64,000 nt of DNA from Crambe crambe (lineage: Eukaryota > Porifera > Demospongiae > Poecilosclerida > Crambeidae), in NCBI GenBank assembly GCA_963924555.1, contig OZ004597.1, positions 5,777,904-5,841,903 of the forward strand. The letters are read 5' to 3'. The notes beneath the pieces were generated by a model. That model saw nothing but the letters and a program-made list of their open reading frames with translations. It was not told the DNA's origin and searched no databases. Position 1 is the stretch's first letter; each line of letters opens with the position of its first letter. Shown here one piece after another: positions 49,316 through 62,172 of this stretch. A program made the position numbers and the translations under genes.

Positions 49316-52300
49316 ACAAATAAACTCTGCCACTGTATACTACACACTAGCTAAAGTTCCTGTACCTTGTCTGTGATCATGTAACCATCAAGGTCTTCAT
49401 AAAAGTTCTCAGAGACAACACAGTAGTCACTATATAAGAATTAAACAATTAATATGAATGCTAGTGCCACACTATATGGATAGTTAGCTACACTCACTGT
49501 GAGTCCTGCTTCCTGTCTAAGCTGCAAGTCCAGGCAAACTCTTTATTCACTGGCTTAGGAGGCCTCCCTAAACTACTCGTCGATAGGTTTGGTAACTGGC
49601 CATGTGATAGCCGTTGTTTAGTGACAGGATTTTTCATAGCATCTCTTGCATTGGATTGTCTTTCCTTCTTGTTAGCGGTGTCACAGAATGACTTCATCTT
49701 CTCCCTCAGTCTGGAGTTGCTACCCAACTCACCAAAGGCAGCGATATTCTTCAGTGTCCATTTTTCATGCTCTGTGCGAATGTCTGGAAAATAAAAAAAA
49801 GCTAGTGTAGCTACAGTACATAGCTAAATTTGAAGGTAGCTAGCTAACTCTTTATGTGCCTTTTCTATTGTTGCTTTATTTAAATAAATCATCTTAAAGA
49901 GCTGGACATGCATTAAAAACATAACTCCACCCACTTTTTACTAGCCCCTCCCTAATTTTTTTACAGGTAGCTATTTCCATCTTTTGACTCAGTGTTGTTT
50001 GCCAAATCTGATGGCTTGATAATGATTGCATGTTTGTCCCTATGCAGTCATATGACCAGGTTAAAGATATATTATAGTCTATACTATCTTCCACTTTTTC
50101 ACCTAGTAGCTAAGTTGAAAATGGATTCTAAGAAATTGCTCCAAGCTACACCCATCTCCACTATAGTAAACCACACCCATCTCTCTATAGTAAACCACAC
50201 CCATCACCCCCATAGTTAAACCCTCTTTGATGGACTTCAATTTGAAATTACCCTGCTTTGTGAGCAGCATGACTGTGTGATTTAATTTAGGGGGTGGGGT
50301 TTCAAAGTACACCTTAGGCCCAAAGTATAATAATGTGGCACAGCTAGCTACTATAATTGGAGCTATAGCTGAGCTACATGTACATGTCGTCTGTCATGAC
50401 TTATGAGGATTAAACATACTGAATGTTAGCAGCTCTGTCGCATCCAGTTTGGTTTTACGATCATAGGATATCCCTCCAAATAGTACAATACTGATATCTC
50501 CAGGAGTGAAACTGTAGTGAGCAAGGACATGACTGTGTCTGGGAGTCAGGCTGGTTTTGGGTGGCAAGATCACCTGCATACATGAAAAAAAAACATATGG
50601 CAATGGTCACTGACTCAATACACTGTGAATAATGTGCATGTATCGTGATTATGCAGGGTGGTAGGAATGGGTGGAACAGCTAGGGGGAACCAGGCACAGG
50701 TGTATGTAGCCAGGATTTTATTTGGGGGTGCTTGAAATATCTGTGTGCTTGCGCACGGGGAAAATTTTTGCCTAGCCACGCCCACTTTCCCTCTAACCAC
50801 ACCTTTTTGGCCCACTTGATGCAAAACTAGCTATTAAACCAAGATCTAGTTAAGAATGTCGGTGCTCTTGAGGTATTAAGAGACAGATAAGTCCTAGTCA
50901 GCCCCAACCAATTATCATTAGTCGACCTTTGAACTAATAGTTAATAGCTAGCTATAGTGTTAGCAGAAGTAGTTGCTATAAAATAAGAGTAGTTTTTACA
51001 GTTTAGCTCTATTTGAGCTTGGTGGATCTGGGAGAAAAGTATTAGTAAGTAGATCGGTAGATCTTGGTTTGTCAATTAACTAGCTATTTACACATCCGGT
51101 CAGCTCAAAGGGGGTGCTCGAGCCCCCTGAGCCCCTCCCTGGCTACGCGCCTGAGGCAGGAGCCCAGAAAAATGCCTGGGTAATATTCCCAAGTATGCAC
51201 TGAAATCTTCCCTATTCTAGATGTTCAAAGTGATGACATCTACAAACCTTTGATGTTTTGCATTAGCTATAACATTAGCTAGCTATTAGTTTCCCCTACC
51301 ACTGTTATGTCAATTTTAAGACTGTTTTTAGTTTAGCCATAGCTAAAAATCATGCAAATTAACCACACTACAATGCATGCATAGTTGATCATAACATAAC
51401 AGATGGCCATCTCTACTCTGTGTGTACATAAAAATAGCATTTATCTAAGGATGAATCTTATTTTTGGTTTCGCTAGCATTTTAAAGCCTATTTCCTAAAA
51501 TCACTGTTAGAGGGGTCCTTGAGCTAACAGTTCCTATGACTGCATTATAGTGCATACACAAAGAGCTAGCTAGTGAGCTTTATTTGGGCATTTTACCTTT
51601 CTCCATTTTTTGGTATTTACATCGAGTATCCACAGATCATTCAGAACCTTCTTGTTTCCCAACCCTCCAGAGATCAAAAGTTGAGGGCGCTCTCCACCGA
51701 ATCCAAGACAAACGGCAGCATGGTTGGACCTTTCCACTGGGAGAGACCCTTGAAAATAGGCAATCTTCCAACATTCCTATAAGCAGAGGGGAATGTGCAT
51801 GATGTAAATATTTATTTGCACTTTGTGATGTGTCTAGTCTGTATGTATTGTAGCCATACATAATGTTTAGCTATCCCAGCAGGTACTATTTGCTATAATT
51901 ATAATGCTATTATTTTTTCACTTAAAATTAATTCATGATGCTATGTATGCACTTCTGGTTCGGTTGGCAGAATTATTTTTTATGGTTTGTTATTGCTACA
52001 TAGTAGCACAATACACGACACTAATGATAGCTACTAGCTAGAGCTATAAGTCAACACACAACACTAATGATACTAGAGCAACAACATAATGATACTAGAG
52101 CTACTAATGATACTAGAGCAACAACATAATGATACTAGAGCTACTAATGATACTAGAGCTATAAGACAATATACACAACACTAATGATACTAGAGCTTTA
52201 AGTCAATACACAACACTAATGATACTAGAGCTACTAATGATACTAGAGCTATAAGACAATATACACAACACTAATGGGCTTTAAGTCAATACACAACACT

Positions 52301-53746
52301 AATGATACTAGAGCTATAAGTCAAAGTGTATGCTTTCACTCATAAAAGGCCAGGGGTCAGGCCCAAGGCATCATGAAAATCAGTCATCAGCCATGGCTGC
52401 TACACAAGGAACCATATAGCATGGCTGGAGGCACTGCTACGGCTGGTTTTTTTGTTTTATTATGTGTGTAGCTACATGCATGTGTGTGTATGCAATTTGA
52501 ATAATAACAATGACTTAGTACATGGCATTGCCTAGATCATACCAGATTGAAATCGAATCAATAACATTAAAATTTACTGGAGGGCTCCCCCCCAGATGGT
52601 AGCTATGCATGGCCGTACCACTACAAATGAGCTGGCTCCGGCCCCGTATAGCAATCAAAGTTTCAAACGTGCTGCAAACAGCAGTCATACATGTTGGGAC
52701 TGAGGATTCAATTTGCTGCAGATGTTTATATCTCCTAGCAAGCATCTGTGCAATTTAAGGCATGAGTGCATGTAAATTCCCAGTTTGCATTCCAGTTTGC
52801 ATGTATGGCATGCTGATAGTAAACATCATAGCTAATATCTGGTATGTACATTAACTCTTCATTATTCTTCTCACCATGGAAGATAGGTCAATAATGTAAG
52901 CATCATTTGAAGAACGTCCATCTTGGATTCCTCCAAACATGATTGCTTGGTGACTATTTATCATTGTGAGAGAAAAGCTTTTACTGGAGGGAACTGTCAT
53001 CCCACCCATTTCATGACTAGACCATGCTCCTGCAAAATGAAAGAAAGGGGAATCAGCTATATAGTTATATCATTTTGCAGTATGTACATAATTATGCAAG
53101 TACTTGGTCTTTTATGAAAGTATATAGCTACATAATTATATGTATAGCTAGAGGCAATATATGTTGTCCCCATGCTCCAAATTTATGCTTCAAGACTGAC
53201 TAAGTCAACAACCATATAACATTTCCAAGTCAAGCAAGCTGCAACACTCCATGCAATCTAATATTAATTAAAATTCTTACCATCCTTTTTTAAATCTAGA
53301 ATATGGAGATTAGCAGTGGAATGAAATCCCATCAGTGCAAGCTTGTCTCCAAATGTTACCATTCCATACCCTTTCTTCAGAAAATCTTCATTAACTGGAG
53401 GTGGTGGCATTTCTGTCCATGTTGAACAGACAGTATCATATCTATTGAGGCAATTGTAATATTGACAGCCATCCCAGCCACCGTACATGTAGATATATTG
53501 ATCTTTGGATACACAGACACCATCATACAAGATAGGAGCATATCCTTTAGTCAGTATATCACTCCAGTTCTCCATAAAGAAGTCAAACACGTCAATCTTT
53601 GCTGCCATCTTACGCTTCTTCTTCTCAGAGTAATCATTGACTCTTCCTCCAAACATGTAGACCATTCCTTCAACTGTACCAGCAAAACAGCCATACCTTG
53701 GACATGGTTGACCGGCTTTGCTGGATTCAGTATACTCGTTAGTCAT
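48644..53746 (-). CDS. Kelch-repeat protein 2 (seven exons)
   Basis: Exons 53281-53746, 52875-53029, 51597-51776, 50420-50573, 49498-49783, 49366-49429 and 48644-48784 give 481 residues. The same six blades are present (VYMFGGRVND, IYMYGGWDG, LALMGFHS, AIMFGGIQDG, LLISGGLGNK, VLFGGISYD) and the same tail plan (KWTLKNIAAFGELG, DLDGYMITDK, CYGAVRS). It lies 188 bp upstream of kelch gene 1, head to tail, and is a clear tandem duplicate. Its exon 5 (286 nt) covers what is two exons in gene 1. Introns are larger here and contain repeats. Confidence 0.9.
49280..49318. repeat. C run followed by (CA)n
   Basis: About 20 C then about nine CA dinucleotides in an intron of kelch gene 2. Low-complexity DNA; the run length may be an assembly estimate. 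Confidence 0.9.
50697..51153 (-). mobile_element. CAGGCACGTAGCCAGG MITE, copy 2 (inverted)
   Basis: It begins CAGGTGTATGTAGCCAGG and ends CCTGGCTACGCGCCTG; AGGCA is duplicated exactly on both sides (50692-50696, 51154-51158). It matches 19,040-19,513 in reverse along most of its length. It lies in an intron of kelch gene 2. Confidence 0.8.
52018..52325. repeat. Complex tandem repeat in kelch gene 2 intron
   Basis: Units built from ACTAATGATACTAGAGCTA and TAAGTCAATACACAAC recur about ten times in mixed order. Confidence 0.85.
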
Positions 53747-55793
53747 CTTATTTCAGTTTCAGATTTCACCCTATATCAATCACAAGATTATATTCATCTC
53801 TACTATCTTATTTGGTAGCTAAATCTATACATCTATAGCTATTATAGCTAAGTTTCTACTGAGCAGTAACTTACAATGATTCTGCAGTGCAGCTTAATTG
53901 TCACCTGAGCTTTTAGTGATAGTTAGCTAGTTAGCTATGACTTGCCAGAGAAACTGCTGCAGTGTTGCTGGTGCTGTCCCTTTTTGTTGACAACAGAGTG
54001 CACACAGGAAATAGAACATTAAATTAGGTGACGTAATTGATTGCCTTAGGGCTTCAATGCTGCATTCGAATCAACATGTATGATGTCATGAAACCTTATA
54101 GCTAACATTGCAAAGGGGAGCCCTTAGATACATCATGTCATAGTTATATATATACACTTCAGCTACATAATTAATGTGGGATGCATGGATCAATGCATCC
54201 GTGCAAATTGCAAATACTAAGAATGACCAAGAATACTAGCTATACTTGGCTGGTTTCTTTCCTGATGATACTACGACCACCATGTATGCATGCTGAACCA
54301 TCTAATCAAGCAATTCCCAAACTTTGATTACCTGTTATCAACAATCATTAGACTGTTTAACATCAATATTCAATATCAGTTTTTAGCTATAGCTATATTA
54401 GCTATTGCTAGTATATAACCAAACCTTACACCAAAATTGGTGGTTGTTTTAGTTTGTCTGGCATACTTTGCTGACCATATGGGGGGAGGGAGGTGACAAA
54501 AACCTACGTTTTTGGCCTAATGATCTCTATAGCGAAAGTCATTGCACCACATGTAGCATACATGCATACAAATTAGCTACCTAATATGGCATTTTGCGTG
54601 GTTGATCTTGGTGTCTACAGTCCAGGTGCTAGAGGTCAGTTGACATGGCATAATGTGGTACTATTCCCAGATGTTCCATGCACTCACACTAATCACTATG
54701 GCCTATACACCTCTCCCAATATGTCAACATTGAAGATTAATCCCATATAAGGATGCATGTTCATTTCCATCCAACACCACACATAAGATGGTAGCCAGTG
54801 GTAGCTAATGTAATATAGAGTGGTAGATTTACCTACTTAGGTTTAGCTATATATGGCTGGAATCACTGCATTCAAGGCTCACTTGCATGGCTTGGCTACA
54901 TACGTACTTCAGCTAGCTATAGTCTATATAACTTTAGCTACTTGGGTATTATAGTAAAACCCTTGGCACATGTTATGGGCAGACTCATAGCTACACATAC
55001 ATAATATTATAATTATGGTTACTGCATATAATAGCAAAGAGTGAAACTATTGATTATTCCACTCCATATACCACATGCACAGGACCATAATATTCTATTC
55101 CGAGTAGCTTATTAGCTATTCCATTCCATATACATCCTCCATAAAAATACCTAATGCCCTAATGCTATAGCTATTACAGAATAAAGTTCAAGCAAGTGTT
55201 GTCAATTGTCAATTGCCATACAAATGTAGAGAGTATAACAGTTATAACACTTACATATTATGATTGTAGCTACTTCTTCATAACAACTGTTATCGTAACC
55301 ACTATACAATTAGCGATCCAACCATTAAAGTAGCTATGTGGGTAACCATAAAGTGTGCTTAAAGAGTTGAACTGCACATGGCATGCAGGGAACAAAGCTA
55401 CATAGCAAGAGATAGCAGCAGCACTATAGCTATAGCAAGTCAGCCTAGTTAGGCTAATAGGGGTCTACAGTGGTTCAAATTAGTCTTTCCCTTTCCCTGT
55501 GTAGACTAAAGTCTATTTCCTCCATAAACCTCAATTGAACCTATTCTCACATCACAATTGTACAACAGCTTTGTGTGCTAGTCACTTGTGGTTTCCATAG
55601 GCCCCCTCTTTTCTTTCACATGTATAAACATTCCCATGACTCGTCACTATATAGCTAGCTAGTTTTGATGAAGCTTGTCATTTAGCTAAATTTTCAGCTA
55701 CAAGCTAGTACGTTTTCTCAGTCTCCAGCAAGTTTCGTAGCTATAGCTGGATAGATAGATAGCTAGTTATAAGTATTGGTCAGGACAATCAAA
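53747..55793. other. Divergent spacer upstream of kelch gene 2
   Basis: About 2 kb between a minus-strand and a plus-strand gene, so it should hold both promoters. AT-rich; nothing coding was recognised. Confidence 0.5.
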
Positions 55794-56159
55794 ATGATTG
55801 CTTTACCTCGGTCAGTTTTGATAGCCATCATCCTAAATGCCATTTCGTTCTTCTTTGTACTTTGTTCCTGTGGAGCTCTGTGTATCGTAGTACTAATTTC
55901 GTTGTGGATTAAATCAGCAATGAAGAACATCAATACCACAGCATCAACCAAAACTAAAATGCAACCACTCTCAAGACTAGCTCACCATCAAATGCATAGT
56001 GGAACGGAGTTGATGTCCTCTTCCCCCAGCCCAGATAATCCTCAAAATGATGATGATCTCATCTATAACGAAGCTTATTACTCTACTATTCCTTATCACA
56101 AAGAAAGGGAAGTCAGAGTGGAGTTGGAATCAAACAGAGCATATGGAATTCTTCAGTAA
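55794..56159 (+). CDS. Small single-span membrane protein, unknown
   Basis: The frame from ATG at 55,794 gives 121 residues. Residues about 8-43 are strongly hydrophobic with two cysteines (LCSCGALC), then a basic stop-transfer (WIKSAMK). The rest is polar, with an acidic DDDLIYNEAYYSTIPYH segment rich in tyrosines and a NRAYGILQ end, which could act as sorting or phosphorylation sites. No family was recognised. There is no sign of splicing, and it ends 258 bp before the next gene on the same strand. It could be a real short gene or the last exon of a longer one. Confidence 0.4.
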   Translation: MIALPRSVLIAIILNAISFFFVLCSCGALCIVVLISLWIKSAMKNINTTASTKTKMQPLSRLAHHQMHSGTELMSSSPSPDNPQNDDDLIYNEAYYSTIPYHKEREVRVELESNRAYGILQ

Positions 56160-56416
56160 CAGAACTAGATTCCTTATGGAAAATCTATTATAATTGTATT
56201 CACATTATCAATATCACTACAGCTATAATTTTTTGATTCCATTATTCATAATCATAGCGCGGAGGTTACGTTTGTTACCTAGGAGACCTTAACTAGTATA
56301 CAACAACGGTGTGCTTTAATTAGATTCTACATCTGCTACATTGCCCGATTGTAGGGCTTCCAGATGCGAGTGATTGCTAATAAGTGATAAAGTTAACGTC
56401 CCCTTTAGGTCGCAAA

Positions 56417-58918
56417 ATGACGACAGAGCCAGCTACTTCAGAGAACGGTGATGACAGTCAGGAAATAAATCTCATGATGAAAAAACTGACCTTGGAGTTA
56501 TCTGAAGTGCAGGCAAGATGATTAATTTTTAGCAAGCAAGCAACTGCTTACCTAATGTATTTTATACTTTCAGGAACAACTGGCATACCTTACTCATCGT
56601 CTAGCAGTCGGTTTCAAGCTTTCTCCTCAGAAGGACTCTTCAACCATTACCAAGGAATGTTCATCACCATCACTATTGCTCCCTACCAAGTATCATCAAT
56701 TACCATGGCGAACACCCCCTACTAAAAATAGCCGAGGGATTCATCCTGTAAAGGTGGATGATCAACCTGTCAAGGACAACTGTTCAGTACACAGTCACCC
56801 ACCAGCGAAAGATGAAGTGCCTTCATCATTATCTTCATGTGCCAGAGGCTTGGTACTACCATCTCCTAGTAAGGACTGCCTCTTATCCTTACCTTCTTCT
56901 CCCAAGGAGCACCACAACAGTGGTACTTTACCTCATAAAAGAACTGCTCTAAACTACTCAAAATTGATCAAGGTTGAAACACCACCAAGACCTGAAAAAA
57001 TTGTGAGCCCCCTTGTTTATATGTACATCATTGTAGCTACGTAGGTGACTAGATGTTGTATCTCTTTCTCCTTAGGATTCCATACCTCTTGAAGATATGG
57101 ACACTGCATACCTGCTGAGACTGGTTGAAGAAAGGGAAGAAAAGATGGCCGAATACAAGAAGAATTACCTCTCCTTCATGCAGAAACGTATTAAAGAACA
57201 ATTGAAAAGGTTGTCAGAAAGAGCTACCAAGTTGCAGAAAGCCCAGAAGAGAAGAAAGAGGAGAGAGACAGTAAGTCTTTAGCTATGTTATAAAATGCAC
57301 GAGTTGATCATGAGTTGAAAGGGATCCATGCATAGCTGTGTGTGAAACATCATGTTGTAACTAGTGCTTCTATAACCTATGATCACACTATAGGCTGAAA
57401 AACTCAAGCGAAAGCCAGTTCGATTTCGGTCTAGTGGAGCAGATGACAAGAACTATCTTAATACCCTTTACCAAAGCAGATTTTATAAGGTAGTACCCTA
57501 AGCTACATATAATAGCTGTTAGCAGTGAAAGGAGGTGTAATTATATGGTGTCTGTAGTCTAGAGAAAACTATATTAAAGATTTCTATGGACACTGAATGG
57601 TATCTTTGATGATGAGCAGGAATCTTTGATGATGAGCAGGAATCTATGATGCATAATTTCTATGAATATTCATTCATACCAGTTCATTGAGGATTCTTAT
57701 TTAGCCTGTTCAATGTCTTCAGATAGTAGGTGAGGAACATAAACTGAAGAAGACGGGGCAGATCAAGACTACATCTGATTTGAAGGAATTCTGGGACTAC
57801 ATGTTGGCTCCAGACAGCCCAGTTGCTTCACCGAGAGAGTCCCAGGGTCTTGTAGCTTCTCAGTCCATTTGGGAGGAAGAGGAAGAGGAAGAAGACTCAG
57901 TAGACTCATGGGCCATCACTGCTCTCCCTCCAGTAAGGCAGGTAAAGAGATACACACCAGCTTTTGATCCTTCACATTACATCATGTATTGCAGCAAAAG
58001 ATTCCTGTCTCACAGAAACCTAGCAAATTTACACATGTAAGTGCAGAAATGTGTCTTGATTGATGACATGTGCAAGCATTATACTGTAACAATTAATAGT
58101 TTGAATTGAAACCACTCAATGAGTTGCTGAGTGGATGTCAAGACGAACGAGTAAAGGTTAGTTGAGGATTACATGTGGATGAAATCTGTTGTTGTTGTTT
58201 GTTTGTTTGCCAGCTATGCCTGTATGATTTTCCCTTGTATTTCATGTTGATGCAGAATTACCAAGAACCTGTGTACCGTGAGAGTTTTGAGCGGAAGCAT
58301 GCTCAAATGTTTAATTCTTATCAACGAGCAAGAGCCAATGAAATGGCTATGAGATCATTTCTCCCACAGATGCTGGATTTGAATTTCCTTGACACCTATG
58401 ATGTCTCCTCCCCTGTTCCACCACCACCTCCCCCTATCTGTCCACCTTCCCCACCTTCATCACTCCCACTGCTTCCTTCTCAACTCCCTCCACTGCCATC
58501 ATCACTTGTCTCTCATCACTCACCTCCATCACCTCCTCCTCCCCCTCCAGGGGGACACCAACAGCTAGACAAGAAAAAAAGCGATTCTTCAAGGATAACA
58601 ATGAAGTCACCTTTCTTGAAAGTCAGACCAAACAAAGAGTTTGCTGAAAAGACTTATTCTCGTCTTCCTCCTTTAAAAGTGAAGCCATCTCTTGCCAGGG
58701 GCAGGGGTGTGGTCACACCACCCAGTGTCAAGTCTCTTCCTTCAAAACCAATGGCTGTGCCACTTGCAATGACTGATCTATTGAAGGACACTTCATTAGT
58801 CAAGGTAAATCACCTCAGAATGTTAGCATACAGTCTAGCCACTTTGTGTCCATTATTACAGGAAGTCACCCTCAAAAGGAAACTGGTGTGGACAAACTAT
58901 GCAATAGCAGGGAACTGA
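56417..58918 (+). CDS. Coiled-coil and proline-rich protein, unknown family
   Basis: Seven exons (56417-56512, 56574-57002, 57076-57270, 57394-57489, 57723-57941, 58256-58804, 58862-58918) give 546 residues, all joined in phase 0. Residues 1-33 and 176-240 look helical; the second is very basic (KRIKEQLKRLSERATKLQ, then KRRKRRE). A segment around NYLNTLYQSRFYKIVGEEHK is well formed but unknown to me. An acidic WEEEEEEEDS run and a long proline-rich tract (PVPPPPPPICPPSPPSS and PPSPPPPPPGG) follow, which could bind SH3, WW or profilin proteins. Intron 1 has a GC donor (GTGCAG/GCAAGA). The last intron (57 nt) has no stop and keeps the frame, so it may be retained. Exon 5 has two possible donors nine bases apart. 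Confidence 0.65.
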
Positions 58919-59069
58919 CCACTTATGTAGGATGGAATTTTATTAAATCATGTCCTGTTTACTGCTGAAGTTTAGCTTTGGGTTAAAAAGAAATCATGGT
59001 TGGCATAGGTTGACAAAAAATAAATAAATAGATAAATTCATATGAATGTAGCTAACAGACGAATATTTT

Positions 59070-61553
59070 TTAGAAGTGGTAGCTGAATAGAGTTGAATGG
59101 GCTCCTCCATAGTTGTCCCCATTACAAGCATGATAGTGATCCAATTCCCCATTCTGTAAATGTCTTTGTGGAATGGCCCACTGTCCAGTCATGTGAGGAG
59201 ACACTGGGTCACATGACATTGCAGTACTGGATGCTATGTTGTGAGGTTCCTGCTGGTGGCTGCAATAGCCACTTGTGTCAGTTTGTTGGTAAGAGGGAGA
59301 GAGAGGATTATCTTGAAAGGTGTCAAGAGTGTAGTGAGACAGGGGTTGCCAGCTGACTGGTGGAGCAGGACTGGGGTGCACGTGGTGCAGTAGAGTTTTG
59401 TGGACGTGTGGGTTGGGAGTAGGGGTGGGTGTGGCTTGTGGAGTGAAGGTGGGGCCAGGGCCGGGGGTGGATGTGGGTTGATGGTGGAAGTAATCTGTTC
59501 TATATGTGGAAGAAATGTCTTCCTCCTTGCTTCCTCTATAATAATTATAACAGGGGAGAAATCATTTTTAGCCTTTTTTTTATACAGTGGAACCTTCTGA
59601 CATTTGGCAGGTTATCCTCTTTTGGAGGTTATTCTGTATACAAAAGTACTTTTAGATTATCCTTTGAGAGGTTTGTCCTCTTTCAGAATGTCCTTTAATA
59701 TCAGAGGTTCCACTGCAGCTATTGTGTCCTTTCATATGTGCAATGTTGAGGGTTGATCCTCTCAATTCCCACCCACATATATAACATTCTGCCTCATGAA
59801 TTGGAAAATGAAACTTAAAAGCAGCTAGAGCTAATGGATTTACCTTGAAAAGGAAAGTGTGTCTTGTGAACCCAGAAATGCCTTGGCAAAGGGGTTGTGC
59901 TTGATCTTCATCTGTGTGATCTGGTAATTTTTTAAGTATCATTGTTAGAATGTGGGTAGAAATCCCATGAATCCCATGAATGTTATTAATACCAACAGCT
60001 GCAGTCTGGAATTTACGTATGTACTTGAGCGTAAGTTGGTACCATATTTGTAGAGGAAATGGTGCAAGAATTTAGAGATGGTATGCCTTTATGGACACTA
60101 AACTGATTACTTGATACATCTCATCTGACCACTTCTCTAAAAGCATAACTATATAGCTGCTGGTATTAAAATGCTATCATACTCTCCATGGAAACGTGAG
60201 CCAGTGCTATGTGCAGTGGTGCATAGGAAAATGGACAATGATGGTAAAGACAACAAGTCAAGCTACTACTGATCACAGCCAGACAAAGTTAGGCTGGCAC
60301 AGTTAGCACTAAGTTCTAGTGATTGCATCCCTTACCTTTTCATTTTGATAGGCAGTGACTGTTACAAACTGGGTCTCAGTGAAGATGTGTGACGATATTA
60401 GACTAGATCCTTCTGCCACACCTCCTTGATCCAATCGTGAGACCAGGGTGGGTCCTTTTCCTGACCCTTGACCACCTTGAGCTGAGTGCAGGGAGGAGGT
60501 ACCTCCCTGTGGGGAGGGCAATTGAACTACATAGAGACATGGCTGATAGCGATATAACGAATTCAGCTTAATCTGAAAGAAAGATCGATAAAACCGTTAA
60601 CTTATAGCTACTAACTTTGCCAACTGCAGCACCTTTAAAGTGCAAGTTGATTTCTGGTCGAAACAATAGCTAGCTAAGAAGCCTATAGCTAAGAAGCTGA
60701 CCTTGCTTCTCCCATCCTCTTTATTGGATAGCTTTAGTTTGGAGAAAGTGACCTTTTCCTTCATCCATTGGTGTCCGGTGAGGGAGGAAGAAGGGTGGAT
60801 GTACACTGTCCTTTGCGTAGGAGAGTCAGAACAGGAGTTTCCACTTGCCTGCCACTCCCCATTCAGGAAACGCCAGCGATGTGTATTGGTCAATCTGAAC
60901 TCCAACAGGAGTGCATAGGAGGCTGAAGAATCCATCCCAGACAGTGACACTTGAAGCAAAGGGAACATGCGTCTATCCGATAAAAATCAAGCAGGATAAC
61001 TATAATATATTATTACAATCAATGCTATAAAGGTAGCTATTTCCTCATACAATGTACAGGGTGTAGGCCTCCATAAACATGTAAGAGGCTAGCCTGCTAA
61101 GTTCATAACATGCCCTGCATGTTATTTCTTGTCGGGATTATACCTGCCCACTTTGGTGACAATCATCTCATTGGTGACACTATTGAACTGCTTCCACAAT
61201 TCTCTGTTTTCCAAGGTTACCAGCACTCCTGACTTCCTTGATCCAGCTCCTCCTACATCATCTTCTCCTTGCACTTGCTTCTGCTGGACAACGCCTTCTG
61301 CAGCTTCCTGCTGCTCTTTTGGTGTCTGTTCCTGTGAATCAGGTCTACCTGTCTCTCTAAATAGCTGCTCTTGCTGGCTACTATCTCTCATCTCCCTATG
61401 GCTATGCTTCCTTGCTGAGGTCAGTTGCATTAGAACTTCTCCTTCATCTCTTTCAGGCTGATGATCCTGATTCTCTGTAGCCAGCAAAGCTTGCAAATGG
61501 CTCCAAGATAAGTTCTGATCTCCTCTTTCTAATGCTGTGAGCAAAGCCTCCAT
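59070..61553 (-). CDS. T-box transcription factor, Brachyury-like
   Basis: Exons 61144-61553, 60702-60972, 60336-60572, 59844-59920 and 59070-59499 give 474 residues. The first 108 residues are polar and Gln/Glu-rich. The T-box (about 110-325) starts LENRELWKQF and has TNEMIVTK, RRMFPLLQV, HRWRFLNGEW, YIHPSS, VTFSKLKLSNK, TETQFVTVTAYQNEK and MKIKHNPFAKAFLG. TNEMIVTK and KIKxNPFAKAFL favour Brachyury over the Tbx1, Tbx2 or Tbr types. Before the SSHIFTETQF strand there is an extra Gly/Ser/Gln-rich segment of some 30-40 residues, which may be an unspliced in-frame intron. The C-terminal region is Pro/Thr- and His-rich, as in activation domains. T-box proteins bind DNA and control development. 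The ATG at 61,553 is the first of the frame. Class assignment needs a tree. Confidence 0.92.
59585..59715. mobile_element. 131-bp MITE with CAGTGGAACCT ends
   Basis: CAGTGGAACCTTCTGA and the reverse complement of CAGTGGAACCTCTGA bound a short segment with repeated TTATCCT(C/T)TTT blocks. It lies in the last intron of the T-box gene. Related ends occur at 21,820 and 32,647. The target duplication is not clear. Confidence 0.6.
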
Positions 61554-62172
61554 CACGTAATTACCAGCACGAACTATAGCTAAATTGGCTCTAGTTGGCC
61601 ATGTTAGCAGTGGACTGTGATCACAGCTACCGGCTAAGTTATTCTGCGCATGAATGAATATCTGTACTCCGGAGGCATTAGCGGCAAATATGGGCTTCAG
61701 GAATGTTAATATATGGAGTAATTGCCTCCTATCTTATTCATTCAACGGCATGCAGACATTAAATGTCGCGGTTGGGTCACTCCTACATGTACAGGCCGAT
61801 ATTTCAATGGTTGCTCAGACCACCGACCACGTGTACTGCGCAGGCGAATGGGAGCCCCTCCCTCCTCATGAGCTCAACCTTGTGATGCAGTCGTGCAGAG
61901 GAGGGGCTATGATTAGATGCAGAGGAGGGGCTATGATTATCTCACAAACTTGAGCCAGAGATGGGATGGGCAACTGAGTGCTATTCAATAAAAAATTAAT
62001 AAGACAAACAAAGGGAATGAAAATTTCAGTAGACATAAAACATACAAGAATAATAATATGGTTATATGTGAATACTTCAGCCGACTACCATTATGAGTTA
62101 GTGGGTTACCACATAGCATGACGACAACAGATTACCATTCTAAAGTATAATCACTAAAAGTTTAGTGTGGAG
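61554..62172. other. T-box upstream region
   Basis: The 620 bp between the T-box ATG and the intersectin stop should hold the T-box promoter. A 21-bp unit (GCAGAGGAGGGGCTATGATT) is duplicated in tandem at about 61,898-61,939. No TATA box was assigned. Confidence 0.5.
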
